Source: an uncultured Duncaniella sp. (GTDB taxonomy: Bacteria > Bacteroidota > Bacteroidia > Bacteroidales > Muribaculaceae). Taken from it: a stretch of 33,663 bases of DNA. Below are positions 24,290 through 32,149 of the stretch, piece by piece. A program made the position numbers and the translations under genes. Within the stretch, counting starts at the first letter, position 1. Each line of letters opens with the position of its first letter. Below the pieces are notes generated by a model. It saw only the letters and a list, made by a program, of their open reading frames with translations. It did no database searches and was not told the DNA's origin. The stretch covers positions 1 to 33,663 of the forward strand of contig CAJTMJ010000034.1 in NCBI GenBank assembly GCA_910577335.1, read 5' to 3'.

Positions 24290-26434
24290 ATGAAATTCAA
24301 CAAATATATTGCGGCTGGTATACTCGCCGCTATGACCGGCGCTGGATTCTCATCATGCTCAAGCGACTTCCTTGATGAGGAGATGACAACCGGCTTCACA
24401 ACCAAATATTTTGAGACTCCGGAAGGACTCCAGTCCCTCACGCTTTCTCTCTACGGACATATCCGTTGGATCGGCGGTTACGAGTCTCAGGGTTACAATG
24501 CGTTCATGGGTGGTACTGACGAATTCGTTATCGGTACCGACATGGCAAACGAAATGTGGCTTACTTACGACGTGCGTATGGCTCCGACATGGGTTACTGT
24601 AAACGGTAATACCGGTACAAATGCTCATATTTGGGACGAAGTTTACTTCGGTATAGCTTCTGCCAACACTATTATCGCTTCCGCTGATAAGGTTGCCGAT
24701 GAAGCAGTACGCAACGAATGTCTCGCTCAGGCTTACTTCCTCCGCGGCTATAATTTCTACCTTCTCACTTCTCAGTTTGGTCGTTGTGCTCTTCAGACTG
24801 AACCAATCAAAGGTGTAGTTCGTACTTTCGAGCTTACAACTCCTCAGCAGTGCTGGGAACAGATTATCTCTGACTTCCGCAAGGCATTCGAACTTTTCGA
24901 TGGTGAAAAGAATAGCCTTGCCGGCAAGCCCGTTAGCTGGACTAAAGCAACTGCAGGTCACTTCCTCGCTAAGGCTCTCCTTTTCGCAGCTTCTGAGCGT
25001 AATGCCGACTGGAATAGCGACAAGAAGCAGGCTTATCTTCAGGAAGCTCTTCAGGCTGCCAACTACACTATTGGCGCACGTGCTCTTGAAAAAGACGTAA
25101 TCGACCTTTATGGTGACTGGTCAGGCGTTAACTGCGACATTGAAAAGAGCAATGAAATCCTTATGGTTGCTGCACACGATGATAACTTCACCGGTCGTAC
25201 AGCTTCTCGTAACCCCGGCGCTTTCTTCAATCCTCAGTTCTCTAACTTCGCAAACACTACACTCGGTTCAATGCGTGGTTGTATAACCGGAGGTAAGGAC
25301 TTCCAGCGTTTCCGTCCGACTGAATACACGCTTTCAGCATTCGATAATGTAAACGATGCCCGTCTTTGGAAGTCATTCGCTACCGTTTACGGTACTGCTG
25401 TTGAATACAAGGGTGATGCCGCTAATGGTGTCGATCCCGTTCATATCGGTGATCCCTCAGTTGTGTTTATCATCAACAAGAAGGATGAACATGCTTACGA
25501 CAAGTTTACTTTCGGTGCAAAACGTTATCAGAAAGAGGCTAACTTCGTTGATGAAAAGGGTCGTCTCCCCGAAGCCGGTCGCAAGCAGGTTCGCAATGGC
25601 GAAACTACTTTCTCAGGCAAGCCTAATCAGCCCATCCTCAACTCTTGGATTCTTTATCAGAATGGTAAGTACATGGGTGACAACTTCGGTAACACAAATG
25701 AAGGTGCATACGGTGCTCACGGTGCCAATATGTTCCCCGGTGTAAGCAAGCATACTTGCGGTTATCTTAATGCATTCGCAGGTGATAACGGTTCTCGTGA
25801 CCTTATCCTCGCTCGTCTTGGTGAAACTTACCTCGTTCGTGCTGAAATCAAGGTTCGCCTTAACGACTATGCAGGTGCCAAGGAAGATATCGACGCACTC
25901 CGTCGTCGTGGCGCATGGCACGCAGGTGAAAACCGCAGCTACTATGTTGACGGTTGCTACAAGGCTGCTACCACTACTTCAAACGTAACAAACAAGGCAG
26001 CAAATATTGCAGCAAACGATGGTTGGAACCTCGGTATGAACACTTACTATCTTTCTAACCCGGATGTAGCTCCCACCACAGCTTCAACTGAAGCAGAAAT
26101 GACTTCTTGGACTTGGGATAAGCTCCCTGCAGAGGACGAAGCAATCCTTGCTAAGATTGGCGTTTCAGGTCAGTTTGAACGTGCACTCCACTTCATCCTT
26201 AACGAACACACTCGTGAGCTCGTTGGTGAAATGGTACGTTGGGAACACCTTTCTCGTACAAAGACTATCGAGAACCGTGCAGTGAAACTCAACTCTGACA
26301 TCAAGTTCTTCAACCCGAGCAAGCACTATCTCCGTCCCGTTCCTCAGGCATTCATCGATAACCTCCAGAATCCTGACGGTACTAACCTCTCAGACGCTGA
26401 CAAGGCTGCATGGCAGAACCCCGGTTATAATTAA
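24290..26434 (+). CDS. susD: SusD/RagB-type glycan-binding lipoprotein
   Basis: 714-aa surface lipoprotein forming the lid of the SusC channel. The signal peptide ends in FSSC, with lipidated C23 followed by SSDFLDEE, the usual start of mature SusD proteins. SusD blocks seen are the TPR-rich region (AYFLRGYNFYLLTSQFGRCAL, two stretches, about 148-168), TKATAGHFLAKALLFAA, and the C-terminal LILARLGETYLVRAEIKVRLNDYAGA (about 508-533) with NEHTRELVGEMVRWEHLSRT. It is longer than many SusD proteins (about 500-620 aa), with extra sequence around 390-500 and 545-600. Codon use is as biased as in susC. A strong terminator follows the stop. No SusE-like surface binding protein follows, which is unusual. 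Confidence 0.94.
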   Translation: MKFNKYIAAGILAAMTGAGFSSCSSDFLDEEMTTGFTTKYFETPEGLQSLTLSLYGHIRWIGGYESQGYNAFMGGTDEFVIGTDMANEMWLTYDVRMAPTWVTVNGNTGTNAHIWDEVYFGIASANTIIASADKVADEAVRNECLAQAYFLRGYNFYLLTSQFGRCALQTEPIKGVVRTFELTTPQQCWEQIISDFRKAFELFDGEKNSLAGKPVSWTKATAGHFLAKALLFAASERNADWNSDKKQAYLQEALQAANYTIGARALEKDVIDLYGDWSGVNCDIEKSNEILMVAAHDDNFTGRTASRNPGAFFNPQFSNFANTTLGSMRGCITGGKDFQRFRPTEYTLSAFDNVNDARLWKSFATVYGTAVEYKGDAANGVDPVHIGDPSVVFIINKKDEHAYDKFTFGAKRYQKEANFVDEKGRLPEAGRKQVRNGETTFSGKPNQPILNSWILYQNGKYMGDNFGNTNEGAYGAHGANMFPGVSKHTCGYLNAFAGDNGSRDLILARLGETYLVRAEIKVRLNDYAGAKEDIDALRRRGAWHAGENRSYYVDGCYKAATTTSNVTNKAANIAANDGWNLGMNTYYLSNPDVAPTTASTEAEMTSWTWDKLPAEDEAILAKIGVSGQFERALHFILNEHTRELVGEMVRWEHLSRTKTIENRAVKLNSDIKFFNPSKHYLRPVPQAFIDNLQNPDGTNLSDADKAAWQNPGYN

Positions 26435-26481
26435 TCACAATAGTTCAGACTGTTAAGATTAATAATTAACAATAACTGAAT

Positions 26482-26535
26482 AACCTGATGGTCATTTGCC
26501 GAGACGTTTAGTCCGGATGACCATCAGGTTTTTTT
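26482..26535 (+). terminator. Strong intrinsic terminator after susD
   Basis: Perfect 14-bp arms AACCTGATGGTCAT (26482-26495) and ATGACCATCAGGTT (26517-26530) are followed by a T-run that reaches 26535. It lies about 48 bp after the susD stop, and separates susCD from the rhaM unit, which has its own promoter. Confidence 0.9.
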
Positions 26536-26572
26536 ATATTTTTAAGGAGAGATATTGTCAAAAATTAAATAA

Positions 26573-26594
26573 GAATGTATAAATTTGTACATTC
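26573..26594 (+). promoter_or_regulatory. rhaM-operon promoter embedded in a 22-bp palindrome
   Basis: The exact -7 box TAAATTTG (26580-26587) is flanked immediately by perfect arms GAATGTA (26573-26579) and TACATTC (26588-26594). With the inner AAATTT, 20 of 22 positions are self-complementary. ATTG, a partial -33 match, is about 22 nt upstream. The start would be some 45 nt before the rhaM ATG. A dyad centred on the -7 box is the layout expected for a repressor operator. Confidence 0.6.
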
Positions 26595-26637
26595 GATGTC
26601 ATAGATCGGAATTATTCTACACAAATTATATAATATC

Positions 26638-26955
26638 ATGAAAAGATTTGCATTTAAAATGTACCTCAAACCCGGTTTTGAGGAAGAGTACGAGAAACGT
26701 CATGCCGCACTTTGGCCCGAACTCCGTCAGCGAATCACTGATTCAGGCGTGAAGAATTACTCAATTTTCTGGGATAAAGACACCAATATCCTCTTCGGCT
26801 ATCAGGAGGTGGAAGGCGATGCCAATTCACAGGATGCCGAAGCAGCCGATGAAATCACTCACCGTTGGTGGGACTATATGGCTGACATAATGGAAGTAAA
26901 TCCTGACAATTCGCCTGTCACTGTGCCTATCAAGGAGGTATTCCATCTTGATTAA
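26638..26955 (+). CDS. rhaM: L-rhamnose mutarotase
   Basis: 105-aa cytoplasmic enzyme interconverting alpha- and beta-L-rhamnopyranose, feeding the isomerase. The whole length matches the RhaM/YiiL family (about 104 aa): YLKPGFEEEYEKRHAALWPEL (in two parts, 9-29) contains Y18 and H22, the latter at the same number as the proposed catalytic His of the E. coli enzyme, and HRWWDYMADIM near the end is the family's WW motif. First gene of the rhamnose unit, with the promoter and palindrome just upstream and the PL11 gene after a 124-bp gap. That gap holds only a small dyad (CCGATT-TT-AATCGG) and no clear promoter. Confidence 0.93.
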   Translation: MKRFAFKMYLKPGFEEEYEKRHAALWPELRQRITDSGVKNYSIFWDKDTNILFGYQEVEGDANSQDAEAADEITHRWWDYMADIMEVNPDNSPVTVPIKEVFHLD

Positions 26956-27079
26956 GCCTTTAGGCTCCCTCTCCTCATCACTTATTATCATCATTTCAAC
27001 TAATGAACTCATACCTTAAGAGTTCCATAGATCTTATTCGTCAGATTGTCCGATTTTAATCGGCTTTAAATTCGTATTT

Positions 27080-28930
27080 ATGAAAAAACTGCTTACTCTT
27101 ATTCTCCTCCTTATAGCTCTGCCATCTTTTGCACAAGGCAAATATGACATGAGCAAACTCCGTATGGAGAAACTTGGCAGAGGTGTGGTGGCTGTAAGGG
27201 AAAATCCCGAAAACGTCGTGGTAAGTTGGCGCTACCTAAGCTCCGACCCTGAAAATATTGCTTTTGACGTCTATCGTGACGGTAAAAAGCTTAATTCCCA
27301 TCCTATTAAGGATGCTACTTTCTATACTGATAAGTATAAAGGCTCTAAGGCGGCAGTATATACTGTTGTCCCCGCAGGTAAAAAACAGACAGGCGATTCT
27401 TATACTTTGCCGTCGGATGCCCCTGTGGGTTATATAAATATCCCTATTGACCGTCCGTTGCGCGATGTCGATGAATTTGGTAAAGAGTATACCTATTCAG
27501 CCAATGATGCTTCCATCGGTGACGTGGATGGCGACGGCGAGTATGAGATAATACTTAAATGGGACCCGTCAAACGCTCACGATAATGCGCATAACGGTTT
27601 GACCGGTAATGTGATTTTCGATTGCTACAAACTTGACGGAACACGCCTTTGGCGCATAGACCTCGGTCATAATGTGCGTGCAGGTGCTCATTATACTCAG
27701 TTTATGGTTTACGACCTTGACGGTGACGGCTCTGCCGAGTTGGTATGCAAGACTGCTGATGGAACCATAGACGGAACCGGTAAGTTGATAGGCGCGCCTA
27801 AGGCTGACTGGCGAAATCTCAAGGGCAGAATAGTGTCAGGTCCCGAGTATCTTACAGTGTTCAACGGCAAGACCGGTGAGGCTATGCAGACAATTGACTA
27901 TATACCCGAACGAGGCAATCTTCAGGACTGGGGCGACAGTTATGCCAACCGTTCCGACCGTTTCCTCGCTTGCGTGGCATATCTTGACGGTGAGCGACCC
28001 TCGGTGGTGATGTGCCGTGGTTATTATACCCGTACCGTGCTTGCCGCCTTCGATTGGGATGGCAAGAATCTCACAAGCAAATGGGTGTTCGATAGCAACA
28101 AACCCGGTAACGAGGCATACGCCGGTCAAGGCAACCATAATCTCCGTGTGGCAGATGTTGACGGCGATGGTTGCGATGAAATAATATACGGTCAGATGGT
28201 GGTCGATAACGATGGCACCGGTCTACATTCCACAGGTATGGGTCATGGTGATGCCATGCATCTTATCTCGGATGTCAATAATGAGAAATATTACATCTGG
28301 GGTTGTCATGAAAATCGCCGTGACGGTAGCACACTTCGTGAAGCTGCCACAGGTAAGGTGATTCTTCAATATCCCAGCAATATGGATATAGGACGTTGCA
28401 TGAGTGCCGATATTGATCCCCGTTACCCCGGTAATGAGGTATGGTCGCCCAACACTGAGGGTCTGCGCTCGTTCACCGGTGAACTGATACAGCCTTATAA
28501 GTTTAAGGGTGAGGCTAAGTGTGCTATACCTGTCAATATGGCTGTCTGGTGGGATGGGGACCTGCTGCGCGAGCTCCTTGACAGAAATCAGATAACCAAA
28601 TTTAATTGGGAAGCCTGCAAGATGGACACAGTTTTGGTTATGGAGGGTGCAGTCTCCAATAATGGAACCAAGGCTAACCCATGTCTGCAGGGTGATATGG
28701 TAGGTGACTGGCGCGAAGAAGTGCTGATGCGTACTCCCGATAGTTCCGCATTGCGGTTGTATGTTTCTACTATCCCGACCTCATACCGCTTCCACACCTT
28801 CCTTGAGGATGTGCCTTACCGTCTGAGCATAACTAATCAGAATGTGGCATATAACCAGCCCACACAGCCGGGATTTTACTTCGGTCCTGACATGAAAGGG
28901 AAAAAGGTGAGGGGAACGGTGGTTAAATGA
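27080..28930 (+). CDS. PL11 rhamnogalacturonan endolyase
   Basis: 616-aa secreted lyase with a signal peptide at 1-19 (LPSFAQ). An N-terminal fibronectin-like part (about 28-115) is followed by an eight-bladed propeller with calcium-binding DxDGDG loops at 148-153 (DVDGDGEYE), 212-217 (DLDGDGSAE) and 359-364 (DVDGDGCDE), and family blocks YSANDASIGD, ILKWDPSNAHDNAHNG, NLRVADVDGDG, GHGDAMHL and QGDMVGDWREEVLMRT. PL11 cuts the alpha-1,4 bond between rhamnose and galacturonate in rhamnogalacturonan I by beta-elimination, leaving unsaturated ends for GH105. Length and motifs match the YesW/YesX group. Its place inside the rhamnose catabolic operon, between rhaM and rhaA, is strong context for an RG-I substrate. 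Confidence 0.94.
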   Translation: MKKLLTLILLLIALPSFAQGKYDMSKLRMEKLGRGVVAVRENPENVVVSWRYLSSDPENIAFDVYRDGKKLNSHPIKDATFYTDKYKGSKAAVYTVVPAGKKQTGDSYTLPSDAPVGYINIPIDRPLRDVDEFGKEYTYSANDASIGDVDGDGEYEIILKWDPSNAHDNAHNGLTGNVIFDCYKLDGTRLWRIDLGHNVRAGAHYTQFMVYDLDGDGSAELVCKTADGTIDGTGKLIGAPKADWRNLKGRIVSGPEYLTVFNGKTGEAMQTIDYIPERGNLQDWGDSYANRSDRFLACVAYLDGERPSVVMCRGYYTRTVLAAFDWDGKNLTSKWVFDSNKPGNEAYAGQGNHNLRVADVDGDGCDEIIYGQMVVDNDGTGLHSTGMGHGDAMHLISDVNNEKYYIWGCHENRRDGSTLREAATGKVILQYPSNMDIGRCMSADIDPRYPGNEVWSPNTEGLRSFTGELIQPYKFKGEAKCAIPVNMAVWWDGDLLRELLDRNQITKFNWEACKMDTVLVMEGAVSNNGTKANPCLQGDMVGDWREEVLMRTPDSSALRLYVSTIPTSYRFHTFLEDVPYRLSITNQNVAYNQPTQPGFYFGPDMKGKKVRGTVVK

Positions 28931-28990
28931 CCGCTTAGTATTAATTATCCAATCTAAAATAAGAATTCTAAACCCAAATAAAAATATATC

Positions 28991-30244
28991 ATGAAAGAAG
29001 AAATGATTAAGAAGGCTTATGAAATAGCCAAAGAACGTTATGCCGCTGTAGGCGTTGACACAGACAAAGTACTTGAACAGATGCAGGATTTCCACCTGAG
29101 TATGCACTGCTGGCAGGCAGATGATGTTGCCGGTTTTGAAAATCAGGGCGGATCTCTCACCGGTGGTATCCAAGTTAACGGTAACTATCCCGGTAAGGCT
29201 CGCAATATCGATGAACTCCGTGCCGATATTCTCTATGCAATGTCACTTATCCCCGGTAAGCACCGTCTTAACCTCCACGAGATTTACGGTGACTTCGGTG
29301 GCAAATTCGTTGACCGTGACCAGTGCTCTGTTGAACACTTCCAGAGCTGGATTGACTGGGGTAAGGCAAATGATATCAAACTTGACTTCAATTCCACATC
29401 TTTCTCTCACCCGAAGAGCGGTGACCTCAGCCTCGCTAACCCCGACAAGGCTATCCGTGATTTCTGGATTGAACATTCAAAGCGTTGCCGCACCATCTCA
29501 CAGGCTATCGGTGAAGCTCAGCAGGATCCCTGTATCATGAACACTTGGGTGCATGACGGTAGCAAGGATATCACTGTAAACCGCTACATGTACCGTGAGC
29601 TTCTTAAGGATTCTTTGGATCAGATTTTCGAACACAAGTATGACTGGATGAAGGACTGCGTTGAGTCAAAGGTGTTCGGTATCGGTCTTGAAAGCTACAC
29701 TGTAGGTTCTAACGACTTCTATACCGCTTACGCTTCCAAGAAGGATATGATGATCACTCTTGACACCGGTCACTTCCATCCCACTGAAAGTGTGGCTGAC
29801 AAGGTTTCCGCTATGCTTCTTTTTGTTCCTGAATTGATGCTTCACGTGAGCCGTCCTATCCGTTGGGACTCTGACCATGTTACTATCATGGATGATCCTA
29901 CTATGGATCTCTTCAGCGAAATCGTTCGTGCCGGCGCTCTTAACCGTGTACACTATGGTCTCGACTATTTCGATGGTACTCTTAACCGTATCGGCGCATA
30001 CGTTATCGGTAGCCGTGCCGCTCAGAAGTGTATGCTTCGTGCGCTTCTCGAGCCACTTGCAACCCTCCGCAAGTATGAACTTGACGATAAGAAGTTCCAG
30101 CGTCTCGCTCTCCTCGAAGAGTGCAAGAACCTCCCGTGGAATGCCGTTTACGACATGTTCTGCCTCAAGAACGGTGTGCCCGTAGGCGAAACATTCATTC
30201 CCGAAATCGAAAAGTACGAAGTAGAAGTAACTTCTAAACGATGA
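28991..30244 (+). CDS. rhaA: L-rhamnose isomerase
   Basis: 417-aa cytoplasmic isomerase converting L-rhamnose to L-rhamnulose. The barrel metal ligands are visible: E234 (GIGLES), D258 and H261 (TLDTGHFHPTE), H285 (LMLHVSRP), and D293/D295 (RWDSDH). Length is close to the E. coli enzyme (419 aa). The gene starts 60 bp after PL11 and its stop overlaps the rhaT ATG by 4 bp. Codon use is strongly biased, like susCD and unlike PL11, implying high protein demand. Known as rhaI in Bacteroides nomenclature. Confidence 0.96.
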   Translation: MKEEMIKKAYEIAKERYAAVGVDTDKVLEQMQDFHLSMHCWQADDVAGFENQGGSLTGGIQVNGNYPGKARNIDELRADILYAMSLIPGKHRLNLHEIYGDFGGKFVDRDQCSVEHFQSWIDWGKANDIKLDFNSTSFSHPKSGDLSLANPDKAIRDFWIEHSKRCRTISQAIGEAQQDPCIMNTWVHDGSKDITVNRYMYRELLKDSLDQIFEHKYDWMKDCVESKVFGIGLESYTVGSNDFYTAYASKKDMMITLDTGHFHPTESVADKVSAMLLFVPELMLHVSRPIRWDSDHVTIMDDPTMDLFSEIVRAGALNRVHYGLDYFDGTLNRIGAYVIGSRAAQKCMLRALLEPLATLRKYELDDKKFQRLALLEECKNLPWNAVYDMFCLKNGVPVGETFIPEIEKYEVEVTSKR

Positions 30245-31272
30245 TACTTATCGGCTTACTTATCATAGCCATCGGTGCTTTCTGCCAATCCAGTTGCTAT
30301 GTGCCCATCAACAAGATCAAGTCTTGGAGCTGGGAAAGCTACTGGATTGTGCAGGGGGTATTCGCATGGGTGATATTACCATTCCTCGGCGCTCTTCTCG
30401 CTGTGCCTGCCGGGCATTCTCTCACTGAGCTTTTCACCCCCGAGCAGTCATTTAACATTTGGATGACAGTGCTTTTCGGTGTGCTTTGGGGTGTGGGTGG
30501 ACTCACATTCGGTCTGTCGATGCGCTACCTTGGTGTGGCTCTCGGTCAGTCAATAGCTCTCGGTACATGTGCAGGTCTCGGTACTATCATGGGTCCCGTG
30601 TTGCTTAACATCTTCTTCCCTGAAAATGATCCGTTGTCACAACTCACATTCGCTGTGATTATTGGAGTGGTGGTTACCTTGGTTGGTATAGCCATAATCG
30701 GTGTGGCAGGCTCTATGAAGGCTGCGTCGCTCAGCGAGGAGGAGAAGAAAGCGGCAGTCAAGGACTTCAACTTCCCGAAAGGTATTGCTATAGCACTGCT
30801 TGCCGGCTTCATGAGCGGCTGCTTTAATGTCGGTCTTGAATTTGGTAGCGGTATCAACTTCGGTGAGTTGACTCCGGATATGTTCAAGACTCTTCCGGCT
30901 ACTTTGTTAGTGACATTAGGCGGTTTTGTAACCAATGCCGTTTACTGTTTCTATCAGAACCAGAAGAATCATACTTGGGGCGACTATGCTAAGGGTGGCG
31001 TGCTTGTCAACAACCTTTTCTTCTGTTTGCTCGCCGGCGCTCTCTGGTATAGCCAGTTCTTCGGACTCGCTCTCGGCAAGGGTTTCCTTACCGATTCGCC
31101 CACTCTCATGACACTTTCATTCTGCATCCTTATGGCATTGAATGTGGTGTTCTCAAATGTATGGGGCATTATCCTTAAAGAATGGAAAGGTTGTTCCAAG
31201 AAGACCATCACAGTGCTAATCATAGGTATCATAGTGCTGGTGGTTTCTTGCTTCCTTCCGCAGTTAATATAA
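30241..31272 (+). CDS. rhaT: L-rhamnose-proton symporter
   Basis: 343-aa inner-membrane permease of the RhaT family (344 aa in E. coli), with about ten hydrophobic segments. It opens with ILIGLLIIAIGAFCQSSCYV and continues with conserved stretches WGVGGLTFGLSMRYLGVALG, GTCAGLGTIMGPVL and LLAGFMSGCFNVGLEFG. A charged cytoplasmic loop (SLSEEEKKAAVKDFNFPKG) lies mid-protein. It brings free L-rhamnose from the periplasm to the cytosol with protons. This implies that rhamnose is released outside the inner membrane, although no alpha-L-rhamnosidase is present in the window. The ATG overlaps the rhaA stop (ATGA). Confidence 0.95.
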   Translation: MILIGLLIIAIGAFCQSSCYVPINKIKSWSWESYWIVQGVFAWVILPFLGALLAVPAGHSLTELFTPEQSFNIWMTVLFGVLWGVGGLTFGLSMRYLGVALGQSIALGTCAGLGTIMGPVLLNIFFPENDPLSQLTFAVIIGVVVTLVGIAIIGVAGSMKAASLSEEEKKAAVKDFNFPKGIAIALLAGFMSGCFNVGLEFGSGINFGELTPDMFKTLPATLLVTLGGFVTNAVYCFYQNQKNHTWGDYAKGGVLVNNLFFCLLAGALWYSQFFGLALGKGFLTDSPTLMTLSFCILMALNVVFSNVWGIILKEWKGCSKKTITVLIIGIIVLVVSCFLPQLI

Positions 31273-31278
31273 TAAAGT

Positions 31279-31299
31279 CCGGTTTAGGCTCTAAGCCGG
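31279..31299 (+). other. Intercistronic hairpin between rhaT and rhaD
   Basis: CCGGTTTAG (31279-31287) pairs with CTAAGCCGG (31291-31299) around a 3-nt loop GCT, a compact stem with one G-U pair, starting 7 bp after the rhaT stop. Only AT-rich, not T-tract, sequence follows. It could partly attenuate transcription or protect the upstream mRNA. Confidence 0.5.
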
Positions 31300-31328
31300 T
31301 TCATAATTCAATCATTATTACAAATAAA

Positions 31329-32138
31329 ATGGCTTCAATTTTAGACAATCGTCCCGCTTTGGCGCATGAAGTATGGCAGGTGGCTGAAGTCGCCGGCTAT
31401 CTTTGGCAGAAAGGCTGGGCTGAACGTAACGGTGGTAACATTACTATTAACATCACCGAGCATATCGATGATGAAATCCGTAATATGCCGGCTATAAGCC
31501 CTGTTTATCCCATCGGTGCGACTTTACCAAATATAAAAGGCTGCTATTTCTACTGTAAGGGTACAAATAAGCGTATGCGTGATCTCGCTCGCTGGCCTAT
31601 GGAAAATGGTTCAGTGATTCGTATCCTTGATGACTGCGCTTCGTATGTTATCATAGCGGACAATCCTGTGAAACCGACTTCCGAGCTTCCTTCACACCTC
31701 GCCGTTCACAACTATATGATTGGCAAGGGCTCTGACTATAAGGCATCAGTACACACTCATCCTATAGAACTCGTGGCAATGAGCCACTGCAAGAAGTTCC
31801 TTGAAAAGGATGTTGCTACTCACTTGCTTTGGAGCATGATTCCTGAGACAAAGGCATTCTGCCCCCGTGGTCTTGGTATCATTCCCTATCAGCTCCCGAG
31901 TTCAAACGAGCTTGCCGAGGCTACCATCAAGGAACTTGGCGACTACGATGTGACTCTTTGGGAAAAGCATGGCGTGTTTGCTGTCGAGAAGGATGTTATG
32001 GCTGCTTTTGACCAGATTGACGTGCTTAACAAGTCGGCACTCATCTACATTGCGGCTAAGAACATGGGCTTTGAACCTGACGGCATGAGCGATGAGCAGA
32101 TGCGTGAAATGACAATCGCATTTAATCTTCCTAAATAA
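31329..32138 (+). CDS. rhaD: Rhamnulose-1-phosphate aldolase
   Basis: 269-aa class II aldolase that splits L-rhamnulose 1-phosphate into dihydroxyacetone phosphate and L-lactaldehyde. Zinc ligands are present as in the family: H142 and H144 (SVHTHPIEL), H214 (WEKHGVFAV), and E119 (TSELPSHLAVHNYM) as the catalytic or ligand Glu. RNGGNITINI and YFYCKGTNKRMRDLA are typical of RhaD. The open frame extends upstream into rhaT, but the ATG at 31329 gives the family length (about 270 aa) and the usual N-terminus. Its substrate needs rhamnulokinase, which is not in this window. GH105 begins 11 bp after the stop. Confidence 0.94.
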   Translation: MASILDNRPALAHEVWQVAEVAGYLWQKGWAERNGGNITINITEHIDDEIRNMPAISPVYPIGATLPNIKGCYFYCKGTNKRMRDLARWPMENGSVIRILDDCASYVIIADNPVKPTSELPSHLAVHNYMIGKGSDYKASVHTHPIELVAMSHCKKFLEKDVATHLLWSMIPETKAFCPRGLGIIPYQLPSSNELAEATIKELGDYDVTLWEKHGVFAVEKDVMAAFDQIDVLNKSALIYIAAKNMGFEPDGMSDEQMREMTIAFNLPK

Positions 32139-32149
32139 ACAAGCCGGAC

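Noticed and set aside
24359..24961. 200-aa minus-strand open frame inside susD
   Set aside because: Antisense to strongly codon-biased coding sequence, which opens long false frames; no domain is recognisable.
31182..31328. Upstream extension of the rhaD frame into rhaT
   Set aside because: It overlaps the rhaT coding sequence and would add about 49 residues not found in RhaD; the ATG at 31329 gives the family length.
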